NCBI GenBank assembly: GCA_028571685.1
Contig: CM053158.1
Location: 61,844,001-61,908,000 of the forward strand
DNA: 64,000 bases
Reading direction: 5' to 3'
DNA from: Heterohyrax brucei
Lineage: Eukaryota > Chordata > Mammalia > Hyracoidea > Procaviidae
This document shows positions 54,922-64,000 of the stretch, one piece after another. The first letter of the stretch is position 1, and every line of letters begins with the position of its first letter. The position numbers and the translations under genes are program-made. Below the pieces are notes generated by a model that made no database searches, was not told the DNA's origin, and saw only the letters and a list, made by a program, of their open reading frames with translations.

Positions 54922-55079
54922 GACTCATATAATCATATTTTTATGATTTATTTGATTTATCAAGGACTATGAAAATTGTATTAAAGTCTCTCACTACCCT
55001 TAATCATTTTCTAATAGTTCTTACTTTTATATGTAAATGCTATGTTTACAAAAAGTAATGAGTATTATGGATACTGAAA
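54922..55079. other. No feature recognised
   Basis: AT-rich spacer. Confidence 0.4.
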
Positions 55080-55510
55080 TAGCTGCCTAAAAACTTCTTC
55101 ATGAAGCAAGGACTCCCCTCCCACTTTTGGCTAGTGGTAATTCTTCCAGAATATGTCCCTCAGCAGTCAGCTCTCTTTGGAGATTATTTCAGTTGAAGAA
55201 AATTACCTCACACAAGGTCGTGCCTCATTTCAGTGGCATCCTGCATCCAATAGCTGGTCAACTGGGAGATACTGAAGCCCAATCTCCTTGTCTCCAATTT
55301 GGGACAACTCTGAAGGGCCACCATATGAGAATGGTGGAGGCCTTTTAGGAGACAACATTGTATCCTAACTTCTCTGACCAATCCTATTATTTACTTCTTC
55401 CTTTCCTCGTCCTTCCATAGAAGTTGATTTCAAGAATAATCCCTAATAAAATTTCCTATATACTAATCTCTGTATCAGAGTCTGCTTCCTGGGAAAGCCA
55501 AAAAGGCTTA
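55080..55510 (+). mobile_element. LTR-like element, 3' part
   Basis: Ends with CCCTAATAAAATTTCCTATA and CAGAGTCTGCTTCCTGGGAA, the poly(A)-signal and U5-like end seen in many mammalian retroviral LTRs. The start was not found. The frame at 55127-55348 lies inside it. Confidence 0.4.
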
Positions 55511-55539
55511 GGTTTTAATTTTTTTTTATTTTAAGAAAT

Positions 55540-55990
55540 TTTATTAATAAAGGTTTAATTAGAAATTAAAATAATTATTATAAGGATTAAACTATATGCA
55601 ATTATGAGAGCGGGAGGAGACATACAATGTTGACATCTCTCATCTCACGTTGCTATGGGTCAGCTAAGCTGGCTGTCAAGAATTCAGCCAGATCCAAACA
55701 AGAACCAAGGACAAATATAGTCTGTGTCTGTCTCTGCTGGTCCTCTTCACTACAGAACTGCACATATATATCTCCCAGAACTTGGAGAAATAAAAGAGGA
55801 GCTGGGGCAAGAGTTGGACAACTTGTGGGTCTGAGTATTTCCCACACCAATAAGGTGAGTCAGCACATCAGTTGACAATCCATGTGAGCTGCTACAGTGC
55901 CCAGCATCCACAATAACCTTCATAAGTATAGAATATATGTTTGTGGCTTCACTTCTACCTTCCAAGTATTGCTCAAATTTCTTTTATTGA
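55540..55990 (-). mobile_element. LTR-like remnant
   Basis: TTATTAATAAAGGTTTAATTAG, AGGATTAAACTATATGCAAT and ATTATGAGAGCGGGAGG resemble a minus-strand LTR with its poly(A) signal at the left. The overlapping short frames are not genes. Weak. Confidence 0.3.
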
Positions 55991-56004
55991 TGAAGTTGTC
56001 CTTT

Positions 56005-57628
56005 TTTACAACTTCTATTCAACACTGTATTGAAAGTTCTAGCCAAGGAAACTGGGCAAAAAAAAGAAAAAAAAAAAGAAATAAAGAAATAAAAGGCATC
56101 TAGATTGGTAAACGAAAAGTAAAATTATGTCTACTTGCAGATGACATAGTCTTGTGTATAGAATATTCTAAAGCATTCATTAAGAAGCTCTTAGGACTAA
56201 GATATACCATTTGACCCAGTAATTCCACTGCTTGGAATATATCCTACAGAGTCAATGGCATTCACACCAACAGATACATGCACACAAATGTTTATTGTAG
56301 TATAGTCCACAATAGCAAAAAGTTGGAATCAACCCAGATGCCCAACAACAGATGAATGAATAAATAAACTGTGGTATATATACTCAATGGAACACTATGC
56401 AATGATAAAGAACAATGACGATTTTAGGAGGCATCTCATAACCCGGTTTCAACTGGAGGACATGTTGAGTGAAGGCAGTCAGTGACAAAAAGAGAAATAT
56501 TGTATGAGACCCCTAAGATAAGAACTTAAAAACAGACTCATGTATAGAAGAAAAGACTCTTTGATGGCTGCAGGGGTAGGGTGGGAGGAAGGGTGAGGGT
56601 TGGTTATAGATTAGATAGTTGATAGAAATTTGGTTGGGTGAGATCAGTGACAGCACACATTGCCAAGCCAAGCACACATTAGAAAGATCAATTTAACTGG
56701 ACTTCAACACAACATGAATACTCCTCCCATCTTAACCCAATATTGCAAGGACAGAGTAGCAGGGGCAGAGGTCTTGGGACCATGCTCTCAGGGGACATCA
56801 AGACCAATTGGCATAACTAGTGTATTGCTAAGAGAGTCTTCTGCACCCAATATTGGTGAGTGGCGTCTGGGGTCTTAAAGGCTGTCAAGGTGCCATCTGA
56901 GGTACACCAAATGGTCCCAACTCATCAGGAACAGCTGATCACAAAGGACTAAAATGACATGTGGGGAAGAGAACCCAGAAGACAGAAAGACCCATGTGAG
57001 TGGGTGACTACATCGACATGTGACTGGAGGAAACAGATGGCGCCTGGCCGCCACCAGAGATAGCCGTGATGGGGCTCACAGAGTTGAGTCTTACTGGCAA
57101 CATGACAATAAAAAGGGTGCACCCTGAGAACTCCACTGAAAGACCTCAACTGATGGTCCAGGGGCCTCGGGGTTCCCCTGGGAGCCTGGCCTCTGGTCCT
57201 GATGCTGCCTCTGTCCATAAACCATTACTGAGTTCAATTCTTCAGACAGGAATGGTTTGGACTCAGTGACACGGAGTGACCATATTGTGTGTGCACTTTA
57301 CGGTTCTATACATCTATAGGATGTTGTCCCTCTGGCCTCTACTAGAGGGACTGAAGAGGGTAGGGCAGGAGACAGTGAACATATGGTGTGTACTTTATGG
57401 TTTTATACATTTATAGGAGGCTGTCCTACTGGTTTCTTTCTAGAAGGGAGAGAAGAGAGTGGAGAGGTGGGGACAGGTGTTCATTAAGAGGATACTAGAA
57501 ATAGAGTGTAAAGGAGGAATGTGCTGTCACGGGGTGAGGAGAGCAGACAGAGCTGCAGATAGGCAGGCATGCAGAATTGATTTAGATTGTACACTTTTAC
57601 TTAATCATAATAAAAAAAGAAAAGATAA
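56005..57628 (+). mobile_element. L1 LINE with internal deletion: part of ORF2 plus 3' UTR
   Basis: Begins in ORF2 (TATGTCTACTTGCAGATGAC reads LADD, the reverse-transcriptase box, at about 56131). It jumps near 56195 to the ORF2 C-terminal region (TGACCCAGTAATTCCACTGC) and continues through the 3' UTR (GGCGTCTGGGGTCTTAAAGG; ATGGTTTTATACATTTATAG) to an A-rich end. The late UTR block is shared with the L1 at 6235-7512. The frames at 56660-57752 are UTR. Confidence 0.85.
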
Positions 57629-57673
57629 TGTCAGTAATATAAGGTATGATATAAGTGTCCTCAGAAAAGGGAA

Positions 57674-57840
57674 CCAGAAAAACCAAGCACCCATTGCTCA
57701 GTCAAATTTGACTCCTATCATCCCTATAGAAGACTGTAGAACTGCCCTGTAGTGTTTCCAACGACCTCCTGGCAGATTCGAACCACTTAAGTTTTGGTTA
57801 GCAGATGTAACTCTTAACCATGACACCATCAAGGTTTCCT
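57674..57840 (-). repeat. AfroSINE type 1
   Basis: AAAAACCAAGCACCCATTGC, TAGAACTGCCCTGTAGTGTT and GGTTAGCAGATGTAACTCTT, with a head ending CACCATCAAGGTTTCC. Confidence 0.9.
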
Positions 57841-58825
57841 TAGAACAGGGATGGGATTGAGTGATGGAATAGAAAGAAATCTGGGAACACGTACACTGTT
57901 AAAGCTAAGCTGAAGGAAAAGTCAAGCTTTCATCTTTAGAGCAGTGACAGAGAGAGAATGGGTGAGGTGAAAGTAGAAAACACAGCCGTCTCTGGAGATC
58001 AGTTCTTTGGCAGCGTTGGAGAATCCAAGCAGGATTATAGAAGTATTTCTCTTTGTTTGCTTTAAAACAGTGAACTGGTGCTGTGTGTGGCTTAGGTTGA
58101 GTTCCAAAGTTGATCTTTGTCTGCCTTTCTCGGAAGAAGACTGTGATACTTTGTTCCTGTATAGCTCAAAGACACTTGTGAAGGTGTCACAACTAGGAGA
58201 TGGTGCTCTTCAGGGAAGATCTGGGATGGGTGCCACTTGGTCTGAGTATTTTGAAGACTTGTGGAAAGGAGGTCACTTACTGGGTTGGGCCCTTGTCCTT
58301 GCCTTTTCTGTCTTTCTTCAAATACTCTGTGTCCCTGTAACAGTGTGGTTGCTAATCTAAAATAAAAGTGCAAGTGATCATGTTGTTCTAGCAATAGGAG
58401 CCAACCCACACAGGGCATGTGGATCACAGCAAAACTGTTCTGAGGCTGAGATGCTGTTGGTTGTGATGGGGAGTAAGTATCCCCTTACAGATTCTTCCCT
58501 CTGACGTCGCAGAGGGACGGCTGGTGAGCACCCACTTGGTATGTAGAAGAAATTCCGCACGAGCTGGATTGTGGCAAAGAAACATGGGCTAGGGAGGAAG
58601 TATGAAGGGAAGGAAGGGAGCAACAGTCCTAGTTTAAGGAATCTCTTTATTCCAGTGGTTGGAATAGTATCTCTCAGAGAACCTGGCACTGGAGGTCTTA
58701 ACTAGGTGCATGATAAAAAGGGCCTGGGTTTGTGTGTATTTCTGTGCATCTATTTGAAAAAACTCTTATAGCCTTATCATTACTGAGGTTATGAAATGGA
58801 AAGAGGTATAAAATGACTCAGATTT
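57841..58825. other. Apparently unique sequence, no gene supported
   Basis: No repeat recognised. Frames of 117 (+, 58007-58360) and 111 codons (-, 58092-58427) overlap each other on opposite strands, and neither has a recognisable domain. Normal base composition. It might contain an untranslated exon or regulatory DNA; nothing in the sequence proves it. Confidence 0.45.
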
Positions 58826-59015
58826 CTAGTAAGCCAGTTGATTCCAACTCATGAAAAACCCATGTATGTCAGAGTAGATTTGTGTTTTTCAAAAGCTAAT
58901 TTTCAAAAGTAGATCATCCAGCCTGTTTTATGAGGCACTATCAGGTGAATTGGAACCATCAGACTTTTGGTAGCAGTCAAGTGTGTTCATTGTTTATGCC
59001 ACCTGGGTACTCCAG
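58826..59015 (-). repeat. AfroSINE type 2
   Basis: CCAGTTGATTCCAACTCATG, TTTTTCAAAAGCTAATTTTC, AAAAGTAGATCATCCAGCC and a head ending CCACCTGGGTACTCC. The middle block distinguishes type 2 from type 1. Confidence 0.8.
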
Positions 59016-59069
59016 ATTCTTACATAAGGAGATCAAAACTGGGAAACCATAAAGGCTTTTAGAGACATC

Positions 59070-59190
59070 TGGTTTAATGTCCTTCTTTTACAAATGAAGA
59101 AATGTAAGTGAATTTCTCAGGACTCAGACCTAATTAATGACAGAGGCAGAACTAGAAAACACGCACCTCTGCTGAGACTCAGTCTATTTT
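59070..59190 (-). repeat. MIR SINE, diverged
   Basis: TTCTTTTACAAATGAAGAAATG, AGTGAATTTCTCAGGACTCA and ATGACAGAGGCAGAACTAGA follow the antisense MIR order. Confidence 0.6.
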
Positions 59191-59283
59191 AAAGTAGGAT
59201 CTGTTGTTAGCCTTGATCTGCACACATCTAGACAATTAAAAGCCCTAACTTTACTAAGCCTTTGAGGGAAACAGTCTTCTTAA

Positions 59284-59443
59284 CCCACCCACCCGCTGCT
59301 GTCATGTTGATTCCAACTCTTAGAGACCCTACAGAAAGAGTAGAACTGCCCCATAGAGTTTCCAAAGAGCACCTGGTGGATTTGAACTGCTGACCTTCTG
59401 GCTGGCAGCTGTAACTCTTGATCGCTATGCTACCAGAGTTTCT
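59284..59443 (-). repeat. AfroSINE type 1
   Basis: ACCCGCTGCTGTCATGTTGA, AGAGTAGAACTGCCCCATAG and GGATTTGAACTGCTGACCTT, with a head ending CTACCAGAGTTTCT. Confidence 0.9.
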
Positions 59444-60164
59444 AAGTCATCTTAAGCACATCAAATAAAGTGGACAACATTTGAAAGACAATTGGGGTCC
59501 ACAATACAATTGGAGTGGCTTGGACAAGTGAGCACTTGTAGGCGAGAGAAACATTGGCTGATGCCACTCAGAGAGCTGCACATCTTATAGTGGTTGCTAT
59601 GCACAGGACTCCTTGGGTGCCTCTTACTGGGGAAGGGGAGAAAGAGCATCTTTCTGTCAAGGTTACTCAGGATAAAATTGAAGACAGGAGGAAGTGACTT
59701 GTTCAGTATAACTGATTCAAGTGCAGAACTTGGAACCGATTCTGGAATCCTGGCTCTCTGTAGCCCAGAGAAATCCATGTGCCATAGGCAGTGTGGTTTT
59801 CTATTACATAAGCAACTCTTCTATTACTCACACTCTGGCTGTCTCCTGCAAGACTCCTACAGCATCTCCTCCAAAAAATACAGTGGAAGAAAAGAGTTGT
59901 TAGTTACAGCTTAAGTCTTGGCACCTCAAGTACATGGTCAGTCCTAAGGATTCTAGGATAGTTACAGGGTGAGTAATGACAACAAGGCACATTGGGGAAG
60001 ATGCTAATGTCCTCTGGGTTTGATTTCTCAGCTATTAACTTACGAATGATCCATACATCTATAAACTCCACTTCCCCACTGTCCCATGGCACTCTGCCCC
60101 CAGAACTCTGTATAATGCCCTCTGTCCTACTCTTCCTCAGATCCCAAAGGAGGCAGCAGGTTGT
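59444..60164. other. Apparently unique sequence, no gene supported
   Basis: No repeats recognised. The 105-codon minus frame (59461-59778) and the 106-codon plus frame (59594-59914) overlap each other and lack recognisable domains. Confidence 0.45.
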
Positions 60165-60225
60165 TGGAAGGGGAAAGAATATGGGCTTTTGTGTTCATAG
60201 TCTGGTCTCAAATTCTAGCTTAGCC
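60165..60225 (+). repeat. Possible MIR fragment
   Basis: GAATATGGGCTTTTGTGTTC, AATTCTAGCTTAGCCACC resembles the first half of MIR and is cut off by the LTR that follows. Confidence 0.4.
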
Positions 60226-60507
60226 ACCGTTATTGATTAAATTGTGTCCCCCGCAAATGTGTGTTGTGAAACCTAACATCTAAGCCTGTGGTTACAGATT
60301 GTCTTGTTATGTTAACAAAACAGTATTAGTGTATTGCATATTTTGAGTCAATCTCTTTTGAAATATGTCATGAATTGAACTGTGTCCCTCCAAAATGTGT
60401 GTCAATTTGACTAGTCCGTGATTCTCAGTATTCTGTGATCATCCACTGTTTTGTTATCTGATATGATTTTCCTATATCTTGTAAATCTTACCTCTATTAT
60501 AATTAAC

Positions 60508-60630
60508 ATGCTACAACTGCTAACCAAAAGTTCAGCAGTTCAATTCACCAGAAGCTCCCTGGAAACTCTATCCTGTCCTACAGTGTCTCTGTGAGTAGGA
60601 ATCAACTTCAAGGCAACAGATTTTCATTAG
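60508..60630 (+). repeat. AfroSINE type 1, 5'-truncated
   Basis: CAACTGCTAACCAAAAGTTC, GCTCCCTGGAAACTCTATCC, GAATCAACTTCAAGGCAACA. Lies within the inner LTR. Confidence 0.85.
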
Positions 60631-60980
60631 TTAATGAGTGGGATTAGTGGCAGTTTTGTTAGTGAGAGAAGACTCAGTCTATGTGACTAGACTTTGTCTT
60701 AAGCCAATGCCTTTTAAGATATAAAAGAGAGAAGAAAGTAGAGAGACAGGGAAACCTCCTACCACTAGGAAAGAAGCACTTGGAGCCTAGTGCATCCTTT
60801 GGACCTGGGTCACTATGCCTGAGGAACTCTTTGCCTAGGGGAAGATTGATGATAAAAATCTTCCTCCACAGAAACCCTTCCCTTGGACATAGTGTACTGG
60901 ATTCAGACTTCTAGCATACTAGATTGTGAAGGAATAAATTTATCTTTGGTATTCGTTATAGAAGCACTAGCTAACTAAAA

Positions 60981-61001
60981 AGCCAAGTGCCGTCGAGTCG
61001 G
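60981..61001 (-). repeat. 21-base retroposon tail insertion with perfect 8-bp target-site duplication
   Basis: AGCCAAGTGCCGTCGAGTCG plus one G, flanked by AACTAAAA at 60973-60980 and 61002-61009. Removing the insert and one repeat restores the expected LTR end AACTAAAACA. It is the smallest copy in the window and has the least diverged core. Confidence 0.8.
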
Positions 61002-61215
61002 AACTAAAACAGGGTATAAAAAGAGTTTAAACAAAAGCCTGCAAGCAGAGATGGGGAGAGATGCCAAGTCACGTGAACATCACCCAAGAGCAGAAGCTCA
61101 AAGAAACAAGGACCTTCTTCCAGTGCAGACAGAAAGCCTTCCCCTAGAGTCAGCACTCTGAATTCCGACTTTCAACCTCTTAAACTGTGGTAATATAAAA
61201 TTCTGTTTTGTTAAA

Positions 61216-62164
61216 GTGAAAATAAAAAGAAATTGATGCAGATATGTGCACACATGTATTTCTCGGCTCCATACTTTCAGAGGAAGTAGGAGAGATGGTG
61301 CTCCAGTATCAGTGTTCACAAATAGTTTCTGGATCTTGATTTTTGAATGTATCACTCTCCAGTAAAAGTAACTGAAACTCCTTGGAGAAATGCTGGGGCA
61401 GAGGCAGTATGATATGAGTCTGAAATGTCTGGTGGTGGCAGAAAGTAAGAAAGTGCTCCCCCAAATACAGAGGTAAACTAAAAGGACACAGATACCCACT
61501 GGTGGACCTTCCCACTGGCTGAATCCGGAACAACAGGAGCATCAAAATATATGCTCATAATTGCATTATAATTAACATGTAATAACTGTTACAGATTATA
61601 ATCCCTTTAATAAAATACAAACCCATAGCTGATATAAATTGCAAAAAATTAATAAATAAATGAAGGAGAAGAAATTATTTTCTTCACAGGAAAATTCCAA
61701 CTAATAAATGAAAAATAATGAATTAGAAAATCACCATTTGGCAATATCACAGCAATGATTCGGGGTTGTGGTGGTAAGAATTATCAACAAATGCTAAAAT
61801 TAGTGGGTAAATGTTTATTTGAAACAGGAGATAGCCTGAAGTATACTTATTAATTGCAAAAGAAAAAAGAATTGTGGTGAATAATGCCGATATCACTTTA
61901 ACAAGTGATCAAATGTCATTTCATCAATAGACATCATGTGTCTCCCAATATAATACACCACAAAGGATGCAACATTCTTTCTGTGGTCTTTCTACCAAAA
62001 TGAATAACCTGACTCTAATAATGAGAAAACTCAGACAAATCCAAACTGAGTTATATTCTACAAAATAACTGGTCACTATTCTTCAAAAGCATTTACATCA
62101 TCAAAACAAAGAAAGGCTGAGGAACTATTCTAGATCAGAGACTAAAGAAACAAGACATCTAAAT
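61216..62164. other. AT-rich sequence, no feature recognised
   Basis: No repeat named. The 133-codon minus frame at 61098-61499 starts outside and runs across LTR sequence into this stretch; no domain was recognised and it is not called as a gene. Confidence 0.45.
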
Positions 62165-62870
62165 ACAATGTGTATGGTTTCAGGAGACATCTAGGTGAAC
62201 TGGCATAAGAAAGTCTACTAAGAAAATGTTCTGCACCCCACTTTGGTGATTGGCATCTGGAGTCTTAAAAGCTTACAAGCTGCCATCTAAGATGCACCAT
62301 TTTGTTCCAGCTTACTTGGAACATAGGAGAATGAAGAACACCAAAGACAAGGAAAGTATTAGCCCAAGAAGCAAAAGGGGCACGTAAGCCAGAGACTCCA
62401 TCAGCCTGAGACAGAACCACCAATCACTTTTCTGACAGAGAATACAACAGACAGAACGGGAGAAGAGTGTGGAACAGAATTCAAATTCAGGTAAAAAGAC
62501 CAGATTTAGTGGTGTGACAGAGACTGGAGGAACCTCCTGAAGCCATAGCCCCTGAAAGCTCTGTTAGCATAGAACTAAAACAATTACCAAAGCCTACACT
62601 TCAGACAAAGACTAGACTGGACTGTAAAATGTGCTTGTTAGTTCAGGCAGAGACATGAGACCCAATGGGTGACTCCTGTCTGGAGGCAGGATGAGAAGGC
62701 AGGAAGGGACACAGGAACTGGTTAAATGAACACAAGAAACTGGGATGGAAATGTGGAGTGTGCTGTCATGTTATGGGGTTTGAAACTAGGGTCACATAAC
62801 AATACGTGCATAAATTTTTGTATGAGAAATTAAGTTGAGCTGTAAATTTCACCTAAAGCAATATATGTAT
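62165..62870 (+). mobile_element. L1 LINE, 3' UTR
   Basis: AGGAGACATCTAGGTGAACT, TGGCATCTGGAGTCTTAAAA, AGCCTGAGACAGAACCACC, AGTGTGCTGTCATG and GAGCTGTAAATTTCACCTAA. Same family as the UTR at 2556-3365. A (TA)n-like stretch follows at 62860-62882. Confidence 0.85.
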
Positions 62871-62944
62871 ATATATATAATGTGTAGTCCTAAATTGAAT
62901 CCTTAACTAGAAAAAGACATTAGTGGTCCAACTGGCAAAATGTA

Positions 62945-63150
62945 AATAAAAACAAACCCACTGTCATAGAGTTGATTCTGACTCACAGTGACCCTACATC
63001 AATCCTATAGGACAGACTATAAGTGCCCTATACGGTTTCCCTTAATCTCTACAAAAGCCACATCCTTCTCCCATGGAGCAGCTGGTGAGTTAGATTCGCT
63101 GACATTTCATTTAGCAGCTGAGCGTTTAACCCTGTGCCACTAGTAAGTTT
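62945..63150 (-). repeat. AfroSINE type 1 with extra internal bases
   Basis: AAAAACAAACCCACTGTCAT, AGAGTTGATTCTGACTCACA and GAGCAGCTGGTGAGTTAGAT, with a head ending CTGTGCCACTAG. About 30 extra bases (TTAATCTCTACAAAAGCCAC..) lie after the GTTTCC block, and a second GACC..CTATAGGACAG region is expanded. Confidence 0.8.
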
Positions 63151-64000
63151 ATAATTATACTGTAGTGTTAGAAGAGAAGGCTCTTGTTTCAAGGAAATGG
63201 ACACTGAAGTCTTTAGAGTTTTTTTGGTAATTATTAAGATGCTCGTATCAGTGTGAACTAATTTGAAATTCCAGTAGCAGGAAGTCACTGGAAAGAAATC
63301 AGAAGTTGATTTATAAATCTATACTACAGAGTCACTCATCTTCAGCTTTTTCAGTCTTTAAAGCTCAGAAACACATAGATGGGCAAAGAGTGGCAGTATG
63401 GTTGGATGCAATGGTTCCTGGAAAGACAGTCAAGAGATTGAAAATTTGGAATCAACTCTCATCTACCGGCATGATCATAGTCTGGCCTTTTGCTCCTGTG
63501 AGAGAGCATCTTCCATTTCTTCCTCTGTAGAGTGAGGAATTTGGACTACAGGATAGCTCCCGATTTTTTTAATTTTTACTTAACATGACTCAGTGAAAAT
63601 GTACATTCACATATAAATTTACATGCCGACCTATATGCAGCTTCCACTGCTCTCCCTGTCCAGTGACTGCACACTATAACTCTCTGCTCCATACATGTCT
63701 CATCCTCCCAATAGCCTCCTTTCCCCTCCTATCTGTCCATTCCCCTCCTCCAGCCAGAGGTCAGCAAGATGATATTCTGTAGATGTTTAGAACCATAAAG
63801 TGCTTCCAATATATGGTAACTCTGCATTGCCAAGTCCAATCCATTCCTGTCCAAAGAGTGGACCTTTGTTATAATTTATGGGAAAGGGCAGCATCAGGGC
63901 CGGGGGCCATGCTCTCAGAGGAACCCCAAAACCGCTGGACCATCAACTGTGGTCTTTTAGTGGAGATCTCATGATGCACCCCCTTTTATTCTTGTGTTGC
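63151..64000. other. Apparently unique sequence, no gene supported
   Basis: No repeat or exon recognised. A C/T-rich tract lies at about 63640-63760 (CTCCTTTCCCCTCCTATCTG). The frames at 63306-63530 and 63783-63974 have no recognisable domain. Confidence 0.45.

Larger units (their letters stand above)
60366..61011 (+). mobile_element. MaLR-like LTR (inner), carrying a SINE and an ultra-short insert
   Basis: Starts TGTCATGAATTGAACTGTGT, holds TAAGATATAAAAGAGAGAAG and AAGGAATAAATTTATCTTTG, and ends AGCTAACTAAAA/CA with the 21-base insert just before its last two bases. A SINE lies at 60508-60630. Confidence 0.8.
60226..61215 (+). mobile_element. MaLR-like LTR (outer), split by another LTR
   Basis: Left part 60226-60365 (TATTGATTAAATTGTGTCCC; CTAAGCCTGTGGTTACAGAT). 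Right part about 61012-61215 (CAAGTCACGTGAACATCACC; CCTAGAGTCAGCACTCTGAA; ATATAAAATTCTGTTTTGTTAAAG). The right part matches the 3' half of the family, which the inserted LTR already has in full, so the two LTRs are nested. Confidence 0.7.

Noticed and set aside
58007..58427. Overlapping frames of 117 (+) and 111 (-) codons
   Set aside because: They overlap on opposite strands, show no domain, signal peptide or splice context that I recognise, and are of a length expected by chance in 64 kb.
61098..61499. 133-codon minus-strand frame
   Set aside because: Its 3' part is MaLR-like LTR sequence and the rest has no recognisable domain; no splice or promoter context.

Overview
This window is mammalian nuclear DNA, most probably from an afrotherian of the elephant lineage. 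It looks like a gene-poor intergenic or intronic stretch built mainly from nested transposable elements. The species pointers are the repeats. There are more than 25 copies or pieces of a tRNA-derived SINE whose minus strand reads ACCAAACCCATTGCC..GAGTCAATTC and ends CCAGGGTTTCC (the AfroSINE type). There is a second SINE type starting AGTCCCTGGG, abundant RTE-clade LINEs ending GGCACCTAACAACAACAA, and L1s with a shared 3' UTR. Family names come from pattern recognition, not a database search. I found no convincing host protein-coding exon; nearly all long open frames lie in L1, RTE, LTR or SINE sequence.

Layout. 1-6.2 kb: ancient repeats, a MIR, an L1 3' UTR, an LTR-like element and several SINEs. 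6.2-17.2 kb: three L1 copies head to tail on the + strand, the middle one near full length and carrying three SINEs, an ERVL-type LTR with its primer-binding site, and simple repeats. 17.6-21.6 kb: an older L1 fragment split by a nearly full-length 3.2-kb RTE LINE with a 9-bp target-site duplication. 21.7-31.8 kb: ancient repeat remnants (L2, MIR, L1M, a mariner transposase remnant), an internally deleted RTE, a solo LTR and a SINE with a tRNA-Gly-like head.

The only clearly non-repeat functional candidate is a CpG-dense island at about 32.03-32.87 kb. Its right half carries five phased copies (about 45-bp period) of a GAGCRTGCGC motif resembling NRF1 sites. It is a plausible promoter, but I cannot identify the gene or direction.

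33.3-39.5 kb: an RTE fragment and a decayed minus-strand endogenous retrovirus with RNase H and integrase motifs, itself hit by two solo LTRs and SINEs. 40-52 kb: more solo LTRs, a minus-strand L1 that keeps its 5' end but lacks its 3' end, a thrice-repeated LTR-like family, and a second nearly full-length RTE on the minus strand. 52.6-64 kb: RTE tails, LTRs, an L1 3' end, SINEs, a nested LTR-in-LTR-in-LTR arrangement, and apparently unique sequence at the right edge.

The most unusual observations are the phased NRF1-like repeat in the CpG island, a set of ultra-short (21-37 bp) retroposon-tail insertions, some with target-site duplications, and the tRNA-Gly/RTE chimeric SINE.
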